A stretch of DNA of 64,000 bases from positions 1 to 64,000 of the forward strand of contig NZ_JAFBGA010000006.1 in assembly GCF_016909575.1 (NCBI RefSeq). Reading direction: 5' to 3'. Positions 37,195 through 45,088 of the stretch are shown here, one piece after another. The notes under the pieces are model-generated. The model was not told where the DNA came from. It worked only from the letters and a program-made list of their open reading frames with translations, and searched no databases. The DNA comes from Streptomyces sp. HB132 (GTDB lineage Bacteria; Actinomycetota; Actinomycetes; Streptomycetales; Streptomycetaceae). The first letter of the stretch is position 1. Each line of letters starts with the position of its first letter. A program made the position numbers and the translations under genes.

Positions 37195-37902
37195 ATGGCA
37201 CGATCCACCCTGACCCGGCTGCTGCTGGCCCCCACGGCAGCCGTGGCCGCGCTGATCGGCTTCGCGACGGCTCCCGCCCACGCCGCGATCTGGACCTCGT
37301 CCGAGCAGTGGGGCAACTACACCACGTCCGACAACTACATCCTCTACAACAACATCTGGGGCTCCGGAGCGGGCACCCAGTCCATCTGGGCCAACTCGTC
37401 GGGCAACTGGGGCGTGACGGCGAACCACCCGAACACCGGCGGCATCAAGTCGTACCCGAACGCCAAGAAGATCGTCAACAAGCCGCTCTCGTCGCTCTCG
37501 TCGCTGACCAGCGGCTACAACGTGACGGTTCCGTCGTCCGGCGCGTACAACACGTCGTACGACATCTGGGACACGGACTACGACTACGAGGTGATGCTCT
37601 GGGTGAACCACAACGGTGCCGTCGGCCCCCTCGGCACCTCCCAGGGGCGTGTCACCCTCGGCGAGCACACCTGGGACGTCTACAAGGGCAGTAACGGCGC
37701 CAACGAGGTCTTCTCGTTCCTGCGGACCTCGGACTCGTCCTCCGGCACCGTGAACATCCTGCCGATCCTGAAGTGGATCAAGGACACCAAGGGCTGGTGG
37801 GGCGACGAGACCATCGGTGACGTCCAGTTCGGCTACGAGATCACGTCGTCGTCGGGCGGACTGAACTTCACGACCAACGGGTTCAACGTCTCGTCGAACT
37901 GA
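37195..37902 (+). CDS. GH12 endoglucanase/xyloglucanase, secreted
   Basis: 235 residues. A Sec signal peptide ends near APAHA (about 24-28) and the rest is one GH12 beta-jelly-roll. The nucleophile is E132 in DYEVMLW and the acid/base E215 in FGYEIT. No binding module. GH12 enzymes cut beta-1,4-glucans, and several act on xyloglucan, which the context favours. It lies 33 bp after the GH95 gene with its own ribosome site (GGAAGG) and closes the operon. With GH74 it gives two secreted backbone-cutting enzymes of unrelated fold. Confidence 0.93.
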   Translation: MARSTLTRLLLAPTAAVAALIGFATAPAHAAIWTSSEQWGNYTTSDNYILYNNIWGSGAGTQSIWANSSGNWGVTANHPNTGGIKSYPNAKKIVNKPLSSLSSLTSGYNVTVPSSGAYNTSYDIWDTDYDYEVMLWVNHNGAVGPLGTSQGRVTLGEHTWDVYKGSNGANEVFSFLRTSDSSSGTVNILPILKWIKDTKGWWGDETIGDVQFGYEITSSSGGLNFTTNGFNVSSN

Positions 37903-37907
37903 TCCGG

Positions 37908-37925
37908 CCGGCCCGTCCGGGCCGG
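37908..37925 (+). terminator. Hairpin after the xyloglucan operon
   Basis: CCGGCCCG (37908-37915) pairs exactly with CGGGCCGG (37918-37925), with two unpaired bases, 6 bp after the GH12 stop. Short but very GC-rich; a plausible end for the rightward operon. Confidence 0.55.
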
Positions 37926-37994
37926 AGGCGGTCGGGGCCATCAGCGCGTACGTGAGGATGGCCCCGGCATCGGACCCGCCTCTACGATGGCTCG

Positions 37995-38426
37995 ATGTCC
38001 ACGATCAAGCAGGTCCAGATCACCTTCGACTGCGCCGAACCCGAGCGCGTCGCCCGCTTCTGGTGCGACGTGCTGGGATACGTCGTACCGCCGCCGCCGA
38101 AGGGGTTTGCCACGTGGGACGATTTCGATCGCACGCTGTCGCCCGACCATCAGGGGTCGGCGGCCTGCGTCGACCCGTCAGGTGTGGGACCGCGCTTGTT
38201 CTTCCAGCGTGTTCCGGAAGGCAAGGTCGTCAAGAACCGGCTGCATCTCGACGTGCGGGTCGGCACCGGGCTCGTCGGTGAGGAGCGCCTCGCCGCACTC
38301 GAGGCCGAGTGCACCCGACTGGTCGCGCTCGGCGCGGTACGTGTGCGACTGATGCGTGCCGACGGCGACTACGAGTCGTGCCTGGTGATGCAGGACGTCG
38401 AGGGCAACGAGTTCTGTCTCGACTGA
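37995..38426 (+). CDS. VOC-family (glyoxalase-like) protein
   Basis: 143 residues of the vicinal-oxygen-chelate fold: STIKQVQITFDCAEPERVARFWCDVLGY at the start and VMQDVEGNEFCLD at the end form the two beta-alpha-beta-beta-beta halves. Members include glyoxalases, ring-cleaving dioxygenases and antibiotic-binding proteins. Nothing in the sequence or the neighbours fixes the activity. Confidence 0.85.
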   Translation: MSTIKQVQITFDCAEPERVARFWCDVLGYVVPPPPKGFATWDDFDRTLSPDHQGSAACVDPSGVGPRLFFQRVPEGKVVKNRLHLDVRVGTGLVGEERLAALEAECTRLVALGAVRVRLMRADGDYESCLVMQDVEGNEFCLD

Positions 38427-38546
38427 GTGTGCGGCCGGTGGCGGCGCAGGCGCGTCTCCACCACGGCCGCGCGGACGGTGCGTCCGGAACCCTGACCGGT
38501 GCCGGGGGACCCACCGGTACCGGTCCGGGTGATCGAGCCTCCGGTG

Positions 38547-39752
38547 TCACAGGTGCCGCGCGACGTCCTTGACGAATACGAGGCCGTCGCCGGCCGCGAG
38601 GTGCGCCGGGTCGAGGGGGGCGTAGCCGAACCAGGGGGACACGCGGCGCTCGGGCAGCGTCTCCCCGAGGGCGGCGGCCAGCCGCGGGGCGTCGATGACG
38701 CAGCGGTCCTCCGGGAGCGCGTAGAGGAGCCCTTCGAGGGTGTCCGGCGCCGGCGCGTCCACTCCCTGGTGCCTGATCGTGCCGAGGGCCGTGGCCACGA
38801 AGGCGTACTCGTGGCCGAGCCGGGCGCTCACCAGCGCACCGGCGCACCACCACTCCAGCGGCATGCCGCCCATACGCATCGTGCTCTTCTCCCGCTGGAG
38901 GTGGGAGTTGTGCGCGTGGACGAGTGCCGGGCCCCGCGCGGCGACGGCGAGGAGGTTGTCAGCCATCATCTGGTCCCGCGCCGTGACCAGCCGGTTCAGG
39001 CGGGCCGGTGAGGTGTCGGCCATCCAGTGGTGGTAGCGCAGCAGACCGGTAGCGGTGCGCCCGTACAGGCCCGCCAGGTACAGGTCGTCCCGGGAGGTCG
39101 CCGTGACCAGGTGCGGCGTCTGTGCGTCGAGCAGTGCCACCAGGTCGTCGGCGAGCAGCCGCAGCCGGCCTGCCTCGGCGGACCGGCCCACGGAACGGGC
39201 CGGGTCCCTCATCGCGGCCGGGTCGGTCCACCGGTCGTCGGTGCCGAGCAGGCGGTCGAGCGTTTCCCCGGTGCACGGAAGCAGGTCCGCGTCCACGTGG
39301 CCCGCGAGGTACGCGTGGAGTGCGGTGAGGGCCTGCCGGGGGCTCGCCGCGCCGGTGATCTCCAGCGGGCCGTCGAAACCGGCGAACCGGAGCCGCTCGG
39401 ACGCGGGCCGGCCGTCGTTGTGGGCGCGCATCCAGCGCACGAGTTCGCGGTTGGCGGCGGAGGCGCCCCAGCCGTGGCTGATCCCGTGCTCCATGACCTC
39501 GTCGAGAGTGCCCGTGCCCCGGGTGACGTAGTCGTCCACCACCCTGCCCGTCATGCAGTCGCTCTCGATCGCGATCGTCCGGTAGCCCTCCTCCTCGACG
39601 AGCTGCCGGAAGAGCTCGTTGCGCAGGTCGAGCAGGGTCTCCTCGCCGTGGGTGGGCTCGCCCAGAGCGAGCAGCCGGGGCCGGGCCGGGAGGAGCCTCA
39701 GGATGGAGGCAGCCTCGACGGCGTGGGTGATGTCCTTGATGTCGGTAGCCAT
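38547..39752 (-). CDS. Erythromycin esterase-like protein
   Basis: 401 residues from the ATG at 39752 (MATDIKDITHAVEAASILRL). The EreA/ChaN-like family is recognised by LLALGEPTHGEETLLDLRNE near the start, GYRTIAIESDC (about 70-80) and VHAHNSHLQRE near 270, which contribute the His and Glu residues of the active centre. Known members hydrolyse the macrolide ring, but many Streptomyces paralogues have unknown substrates. It is divergent from a double-MerR regulator, with 58 bp between starts, so it is probably controlled by it. Confidence 0.88.
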   Translation of the reverse strand: MATDIKDITHAVEAASILRLLPARPRLLALGEPTHGEETLLDLRNELFRQLVEEEGYRTIAIESDCMTGRVVDDYVTRGTGTLDEVMEHGISHGWGASAANRELVRWMRAHNDGRPASERLRFAGFDGPLEITGAASPRQALTALHAYLAGHVDADLLPCTGETLDRLLGTDDRWTDPAAMRDPARSVGRSAEAGRLRLLADDLVALLDAQTPHLVTATSRDDLYLAGLYGRTATGLLRYHHWMADTSPARLNRLVTARDQMMADNLLAVAARGPALVHAHNSHLQREKSTMRMGGMPLEWWCAGALVSARLGHEYAFVATALGTIRHQGVDAPAPDTLEGLLYALPEDRCVIDAPRLAAALGETLPERRVSPWFGYAPLDPAHLAAGDGLVFVKDVARHL

Positions 39753-39769
39753 GCCTTCGACCGTATCGT

Positions 39770-39784
39770 TGAACCCTCGGTTGA
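39770..39784. promoter_or_regulatory. Inverted repeat between esterase and MerR genes
   Basis: TGAACC-CTC-GGTTGA (perfect core AACC/GGTT) is centred in the 58-bp region between the divergent starts at 39752 and 39811. It is a fitting site for the MerR-type regulator encoded next to it. No clean -35/-10 pair with 19-bp spacing could be made out. Confidence 0.4.
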
Positions 39785-39810
39785 GACTTTTCCGCGATAT
39801 CGTCGATTCC

Positions 39811-40560
39811 ATGGGGCCAAACCTTCAAAGTGGCGAGCGGCTGCGGCCGGTTGATCTGGCGCGCGGGCAAGGTCTGTCCACGCAGGCGGTCAGGAACTAC
39901 GAGGAGGCCGGCATCCTTCCGGCCGCCGGTCGCACACCTCACGGCTACCGCACCTACACCCCGCTGCACGCGGGGGCCCTGGGCGCGTTCCTCGCCCTGG
40001 TACCCGGCCACGGCCACCGGACGGCGACGTCGATCATGCGGGCCGTGAACCGGGGCGCGGCCGAGGAGGCGTTCCGCCTGATCGACGAGAGCCACTCCCA
40101 ACTCCTCGACGACCGGCGTACCCTCCAGGCCGTCGAGAGCGCCCTCCGCGACCTGGAACCCGGTGCGGCGCCCAGGCCCGGTGCGGCGTCCGGGCAGGCC
40201 TCGGCGTCCGGGCCGGGCAGCATGTTCATCGGGCCGCTGGCACGGCAGCTCGGGATCCGGCCCGCGACGCTGCGCAAATGGGAGCAGGCCGGGCTGGTCC
40301 GCCCGCGCCGCGACCCGCAGACCGGGTACCGCGTCTACGACGGGCCCGACGTGACGGACGCCCGGCTGGCCCACCAGCTCAGGCGGGGCGGCTACCCGCT
40401 GGAGCAGATCGCCCCGCTGATCGACCACGTGCGGTCGGCAGGCGGGCTGGAGCCGCTGGAGGCCGCGCTGCGGGACTGGAACGGCCGGCTGTCCGCCCGC
40501 GGGCGGGCGATGCTGGCCGGGGCCGCGGAGCTTGAGGCGTACCTCCGCGCACGCGGATGA
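39811..40560 (+). CDS. Transcriptional regulator with two MerR DNA-binding domains
   Basis: 249 residues. Residues about 10-75 (LRPVDLARGQGLSTQAVRNYEEAGILPAAG) and about 140-210 (IGPLARQLGIRPATLRKWEQAGLVRP) are each a full MerR winged helix, linked by a helix and an Ala/Gly/Pro-rich stretch. Ordinary MerR proteins have one such domain and dimerise through a coiled coil. This tandem form is known in Streptomyces (TioE-type). A single chain might bind both half-sites. The ATG at 39811 is used; the frame remains open upstream into the divergent gene. Probably regulates the erythromycin esterase-like gene and itself. Confidence 0.87.
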   Translation: MGPNLQSGERLRPVDLARGQGLSTQAVRNYEEAGILPAAGRTPHGYRTYTPLHAGALGAFLALVPGHGHRTATSIMRAVNRGAAEEAFRLIDESHSQLLDDRRTLQAVESALRDLEPGAAPRPGAASGQASASGPGSMFIGPLARQLGIRPATLRKWEQAGLVRPRRDPQTGYRVYDGPDVTDARLAHQLRRGGYPLEQIAPLIDHVRSAGGLEPLEAALRDWNGRLSARGRAMLAGAAELEAYLRARG

Positions 40561-40606
40561 GACCCGGCCCCCCTCCCCGTGCCGGCGTGAGTCCCCGTAC
40601 CGGGTG

Positions 40607-42376
40607 TCAGCGCGAGACCGGGCCACCGGCCAGCCAGCGGGCGGTCCGCGTCCAGCGGTCCGGCGGGGACTCCCCCAGCAGTACCGCGAACCGCTCGGGC
40701 CGGGCGAGCAGCCGGCGGTCGGGCGGATACCGGGCCGTGTGCGCCAACAGCCACCCGGCCAGCGCGTGCGGGTCCGACGGACCGGTGCCGCTCAGCTGTT
40801 CGGTGTACGCCGCGTGTGCCGCATCCGTGTCCCCTGCCACCAGCAGTTCGTCGGCGGTCGCAGACCTGTCCGCCTCGAACCCCCTCAGCTGATAGAGGCG
40901 GGCGCGGTCGTCCTGCCAGTACCCGCGTCCGGTGCCCGGCGCGACCAGCGGTCCACCGCCGGGTACGGGGGCGGCACCGTGGCGCAGCGCCTCGACGAGG
41001 CCGGCCGTGTCGTCCTCGGCACACCGCAGGTTGCGCAGCCGCCACTCCACCCGGTGACTGACCGCCGCCGCCCGTGCCCTGGCCACGGTGGCGGGCTCCA
41101 GGGGCTCTCTCAGCCAGCCGTCGACGGTCCCGGACAGGCGGGTGACGAGCCGCAGGCCGGGCGCGGTGAGCCGCGCGTGGGTCGCCAGGGTGCGCAGCAC
41201 CATCCGGGTCTGGAGCCGGCGCATCGCGAAGAGGAACGCCGCCCGTCCGTCCGGGTCTGCGCCGGTGTCCCTGATCCGCTCCCGCCAGAATCCGGTGACA
41301 CCGACGAAGGCGTACGCGCCGTGGAGGAGGCCGGGCAGGTGCCGGGGATCGGCGCGCCAGGGCGCGTAGTGCCGCTCGGACCGGTCGTCCTCGAGGAGGG
41401 GGAACAGGTGGAGCAGCGCCCCGAGTTTGCTGTGCTGGAACTCGTGGACGAGGGTCTCCGCGAGGGCGAGTCCGTCCCCGGGGCGGGCGATCACCATGGA
41501 GGCGAAGGCGTCACCGGTGGAGGCACTGAGCCCCTCGGCGGGCACCGGGAGAACCGCGTCGCCGTTCCTGGCCTGCCAGGGCACGATGCGGCTGATCTCC
41601 TCGGGCCGCAGCCCGCCGGGGCCGCTGCCGCCCCGTTGCAGAATCGCCACGGCGTCCCGGAACAGTTGCTGCCAGGCCCGCAGTTCCTCGGGCGGGAGAC
41701 GTCCAGGGGCTATCGGTTCGTCCAGGTCACGGTAGGGGTCGAGGTCGTCGAGCTGGACGGCGCGCGTCCCCGGGCCGGTGTCCAGCCGGTGCACCGGTAG
41801 CCAGTGCGCCGATTCCGGCTCGCTGAGCGGGGCGACGACGATGTCCGGCCCGCGCTCCGCGCGGACGGTGAGGGTTCCGCCGGACACCGACACCCGCACC
41901 GTACGGAATGCGCCGTCGTCGGGGCCTGGCAGCCGGACCATGCCGAGTGCGGGCAGGCCGACCGCCGCGTCCTTGGCGGGCAGGAGGAGTTCGGCGTCCG
42001 TCCCGGCGTGGACGGCCGCCGCCGCGGCGACGGCGGCGATCTGTCCGGCGTCCGCCCACAGCGGCGGCCCGGACGCCGTTCCGTGCAGCCGTCGGAGCAT
42101 GTGCGCGAGCCAGCTGCCGACCTGAGGGGTCAGCAGCAGTGCGTCGACCGCCTCGGGAGCCCGGGTGGCGGCGGCCTGCAGGACAGGCCAGATCACCCGG
42201 GACTCGAGGGCCCCCAGAACGCTCGGGTCCGCGTCGAAGAAATCGAGGAGTTCGCGGAGCAGGAGGAGACGACGCGTACGTTCGCCCCGGACCAGGAACG
42301 CCACGGCTTCGGGAGAGCCACCGCCCGCGGCGATCTCGTCGAACAGCGGGCCGGGCATACGGATCGGCTCGTACAC
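40607..42376 (-). CDS. HExxH protein, peptide beta-hydroxylase type (FxSxx-COOH system family)
   Basis: 589 residues. The defining motif is LVHEFQHSK (H311 and H315), set in SMVIARPGDGLALAETLVHE, as in the HExxH family that accompanies FxSxx-COOH peptides in actinobacteria. That family has recently been described as 2-oxoglutarate-dependent peptide beta-hydroxylases rather than proteases. N-terminal region about 1-130 is helical (RTRRLLLLRELLDFF). The GTG at 42376 has GGGAG 4 bp upstream; an in-frame ATG at 42358 is possible. It lies 53 bp after a short peptide gene that is the likely substrate. No radical SAM partner (FxsB) is in the window. Confidence 0.8.
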   Translation of the reverse strand: MYEPIRMPGPLFDEIAAGGGSPEAVAFLVRGERTRRLLLLRELLDFFDADPSVLGALESRVIWPVLQAAATRAPEAVDALLLTPQVGSWLAHMLRRLHGTASGPPLWADAGQIAAVAAAAAVHAGTDAELLLPAKDAAVGLPALGMVRLPGPDDGAFRTVRVSVSGGTLTVRAERGPDIVVAPLSEPESAHWLPVHRLDTGPGTRAVQLDDLDPYRDLDEPIAPGRLPPEELRAWQQLFRDAVAILQRGGSGPGGLRPEEISRIVPWQARNGDAVLPVPAEGLSASTGDAFASMVIARPGDGLALAETLVHEFQHSKLGALLHLFPLLEDDRSERHYAPWRADPRHLPGLLHGAYAFVGVTGFWRERIRDTGADPDGRAAFLFAMRRLQTRMVLRTLATHARLTAPGLRLVTRLSGTVDGWLREPLEPATVARARAAAVSHRVEWRLRNLRCAEDDTAGLVEALRHGAAPVPGGGPLVAPGTGRGYWQDDRARLYQLRGFEADRSATADELLVAGDTDAAHAAYTEQLSGTGPSDPHALAGWLLAHTARYPPDRRLLARPERFAVLLGESPPDRWTRTARWLAGGPVSR

Positions 42377-42429
42377 ATCGCTCCCTGTCGTGGACGGGTT
42401 TCGTCGCGGCGGCCCCGTTGCGCCCCCGC

Positions 42430-42618
42430 CTACTCGGCCCGGCCCGGTTCACCGCCGCCCATCGCGTTGGTGCGCGCGCGGCGGAGTTCGGCAAGGAGCC
42501 GTGCTGCCCCGTCCGGAGCGGTCAGGTGCCTCACATCGGCGACGCCCACGGAGGCCAGGTCCATGAGGTCGGATTCGAGGTGGTCGGATGTGCCGTCGGC
42601 GGGCACCGGCTGGTACAA
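42430..42618 (-). CDS. Short FxsA-like precursor peptide
   Basis: About 62 residues from a TTG at 42618, which has AAGGGGGAG 6 bp upstream; a GTG at 42648 in the same frame is the alternative (72 residues). The central part, SDLMDLASVGVADVRHL, follows the leader pattern of FxsA-type peptides (PLVDLxxVPLxxL). The usual FxSxx C-terminus is absent: the peptide ends in ARTNAMGGGEPGRAE. A small, hydrophilic product directly upstream of the HExxH gene fits a modified peptide substrate. The processed end and any modified residue are unknown. Confidence 0.6.
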   Translation of the reverse strand: MYQPVPADGTSDHLESDLMDLASVGVADVRHLTAPDGAARLLAELRRARTNAMGGGEPGRAE

Positions 42619-42701
42619 GGCGCGCTCCCCCTTCGCGTGCGGTGGCACAGGATGCCACCGTTTACTCCATCATGACGACTGAAACTCCTTCCCGAAACCC
42701 G

Positions 42702-42724
42702 TGTGATCACGCCAGCGGATCACA
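42702..42724. promoter_or_regulatory. Inverted repeat upstream of the peptide gene
   Basis: TGTGATC and GATCACA (42702-42708 and 42718-42724) are exact reverse complements 9 bp apart, overlapping the end of the caspase gene and upstream of the short peptide gene on the minus strand. It could be an operator or a weak hairpin. A second inverted repeat, GGTGGCA/TGCCACC (42641-42659), lies just before the peptide start. Binding protein unknown. Confidence 0.3.
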
Positions 42725-43835
42725 TATCGGACCCCGGGTCTGCGAGGAAGTCCTCTATCGCTGCCTTCAGTTCGGAGGCGCGGGCGGGATCGTCATCGAT
42801 CAGTGTCACTGCGGCGGCCAGCTTCCACAGATCGTCCGACCGGGTTCTGAGGGCCCGGAAGATCCCGATCACATCGGTCCGCGGCATGGGGTGCCTCGGC
42901 ATCCGGGCGACGACGGCGGCGGGCAGCTCGTTGACCAGGGCCTGCCGTTCGTCACGGTCGCTCATCAGCGGATACGCCATCAGGGCCGAGACGACCCGGG
43001 CGGTCGGAGGCACCGCCGGCCGGGGACGCGCCTGCTTGCCCCAACCGATGAGCTCACGGTGTCCGGGCGATTCGAGACGGAGACTGGGCGCCTCGAAACG
43101 GAGGCCGGGCCCCTGTGTGGTGAGACCCGCTTGCCGAAGAGCGTTCATCCTCGCCTTGACCGCGCCGAACAACGGCAGGGGTTCCGGCAGCGGATCGTCC
43201 GGCAGTTCGCGCAGAACGATGTCCGAGAACAACCCGAGGCGGTGTTCCGGGTCGTTGCCCGCCCGCTGCCCACGGCCCGCGGCGAACATCAGGGTCTGCT
43301 CGTGCGCGGCGACGCGTGCCCCGGCGGGAAGACGCTCGGTGGGCAGCGACTGGGGGAAGTGGTGCATCTCGTCGAAGGTGCGACACGCGTCGACCATCCA
43401 CATCTGCACTCCGAGGCCCGGGGCCACGTCACTTCGGAGCCGGGCGAGTGCGGACTCGACGTGTATGTTGCGCCGGTCCGTCTGCGTGGCGTCGGCGGTG
43501 TAGAGCCGTGTGTCCTCGTCCGGGTCCAGCACGCCGTGGCCGCCCCACCACACCCACAGGGCATCCTCCCCGCGGTCCGGGATGTCCTTGACGAACGCGC
43601 GCCTCAGCGAGTCGTGGTCGGCCGGGTGGAACGGAATACCGACGGCGGTTCCGGTCACGGGTGCGAGGTGGAGCTGGATCTGGCTGTCGGGCACTCCGCG
43701 GGCCAGCAGCCAGTCGCGGAAGCGCAGGGCGTCCCGGGCGGGCCCGGGGAGGTCCCAGCCGGATCCGGCGGCGTACTGCTCGATGCCGACGACCAGGGCG
43801 AAGACACGGGCCGGCGGCACGGGCCGGCGGTTCAC
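42720..43835 (-). CDS. Caspase-like protease with C-terminal effector-associated domain
   Basis: 371 residues from a GTG that overlaps the hydrolase stop (GTGA). The caspase/C14 fold is shown by VFALVVGIEQYAAG near the start, the catalytic His in WWGGHG (H100) and the catalytic Cys in MVDACRTF (C151), in the right order and spacing. Residues about 280-371 (VVSALMAYPLMSDRDERQALVNEL...IDDDPARASELKAAIEDFL) form a small helical domain like the EAD2 effector-associated domains of conflict systems. These mediate like-with-like recruitment. The VMAP protein encoded upstream in this block has a similar N-terminal domain, so the caspase is probably its effector. The last gene of the coupled part of the block. 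Confidence 0.85.
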   Translation of the reverse strand: MNRRPVPPARVFALVVGIEQYAAGSGWDLPGPARDALRFRDWLLARGVPDSQIQLHLAPVTGTAVGIPFHPADHDSLRRAFVKDIPDRGEDALWVWWGGHGVLDPDEDTRLYTADATQTDRRNIHVESALARLRSDVAPGLGVQMWMVDACRTFDEMHHFPQSLPTERLPAGARVAAHEQTLMFAAGRGQRAGNDPEHRLGLFSDIVLRELPDDPLPEPLPLFGAVKARMNALRQAGLTTQGPGLRFEAPSLRLESPGHRELIGWGKQARPRPAVPPTARVVSALMAYPLMSDRDERQALVNELPAAVVARMPRHPMPRTDVIGIFRALRTRSDDLWKLAAAVTLIDDDPARASELKAAIEDFLADPGSDM

Positions 43836-44998
43836 GGCAGCCGCTCCCCGATGGCGCGGTAGACGACCGGATCCGTCCAGTAGGCACTGTGCGCCACGGG
43901 GAAGGGCTGCCGGCTGTCGGTGGCCACATCGTGTGCCCGGCCGGGGAAGAGCGGCTCGGCGGCGTACCCCAGGAGGTCGCGGCGGTCGTGGAGATTCAGC
44001 CACGGCGGTACGTGACCGGGCAGCGGATCCGGATGGAGGAGCGAGGGCAGCGCGCCCGTCTCGTACAGGAAGGGGCCCTGCGAGCCGACCGTGACCAGGA
44101 GTTCGACCCCTGGCAGCGGGCCGGATATGAGGGTGTCGAGCGCCATGATGCCGCCGAGGCTGTGTCCGAGCAGGACGACGGGCGGATCCAGGGTGGCCAC
44201 GAGCTCGCGCAGCCCCTCACGCATGCCCTCGCCTCTGGCGAGGTACTTGAGGATGTCGCCGGCCGCCGGGTGCGCGGCGTCGGTCAGCGCACGTCGGTGT
44301 CGCACGGCGTAGCGCGAGCCGAGGCGCACGAGCGGGCGCCCGGCCATCCGGAGCAGGGGGCCGCGGCCGGTACCGGCGGGCGCGGCGCCCAGACGTTCCG
44401 CGAGCTCGGCGACGGCGGAGTCCCTGACGTCTCCACCGCACTGCACGGGGCTGTCGGCCGCGAGGTCCGCGGCGATGACCGCGGCGGCGAGCGCGCGGGC
44501 CAGCACCCATGCAAGGGCCTCCCGGTCCAGCGCCTCGGCGGCGGGCCGGAGGAGAGGACTTCGTGCCAACTCGATTGCCGCTCGCCTCAGTTCGGGACCG
44601 AGTGCGTCCGCCCGGCAGACACCCTCCGCCGCTATCTCATGGAGGAGCGCCCTCGGACGTTCGTCGGGGAACGCCGCACCGGGCGCTGTGACGCGTGGGC
44701 CCGCCCCGGCGGCTGCGGTGGCCAGCTCGGCCGAGGGGTCCTCGTACAGCCGTGCCCATTCCTCCGTTTCGTCGCCGTCGTCGAGGTCTCCGGCGCCGCG
44801 TCCGGTCCCGGAGCCGGGAGGGGCCGGGATGCTGGAGCCGTCCGCGGCGAGTTCCGCTCCGTGCTCCGTACCCCAGTCGTACGCGACGACGTGTGCGCCT
44901 GGAGCAGTTGCCGCGAGACCCGGGACGATCCGCGCGAGCAGCGTGCCGAGGTGCGGTTCGCGCACACCGGTGCCGTGGATGAAGACCACCGTGGTCAT
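43832..44998 (-). CDS. Alpha/beta hydrolase (lipase-like) of the conflict-system block
   Basis: 388 residues opening with TTVVFIHGTGVREPHLG, the oxyanion strand of alpha/beta hydrolases. The nucleophile elbow is GHSLGG with Ser about residue 280, and a late His lies in PFPVAHSAYW. A long helical, Ala-rich insert (about 100-250) sits between the first strand and the nucleophile. The lid-like insert suggests a lipid or ester substrate. It is coupled to the caspase gene by a 4-bp overlap and follows the NB-ARC gene by 90 bp, so it may be a second effector of the same system. No signal peptide. Confidence 0.8.
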   Translation of the reverse strand: MTTVVFIHGTGVREPHLGTLLARIVPGLAATAPGAHVVAYDWGTEHGAELAADGSSIPAPPGSGTGRGAGDLDDGDETEEWARLYEDPSAELATAAAGAGPRVTAPGAAFPDERPRALLHEIAAEGVCRADALGPELRRAAIELARSPLLRPAAEALDREALAWVLARALAAAVIAADLAADSPVQCGGDVRDSAVAELAERLGAAPAGTGRGPLLRMAGRPLVRLGSRYAVRHRRALTDAAHPAAGDILKYLARGEGMREGLRELVATLDPPVVLLGHSLGGIMALDTLISGPLPGVELLVTVGSQGPFLYETGALPSLLHPDPLPGHVPPWLNLHDRRDLLGYAAEPLFPGRAHDVATDSRQPFPVAHSAYWTDPVVYRAIGERLP

Positions 44999-45088
44999 GA
45001 GTCCGCCCCCCGTTGCCTGAGTGCAGCGGCCCTGCCCGCCGTCAAGGGGCGGCGGGCGGGGCCTGTGACTGCTCGGTCCTTCGCGACG

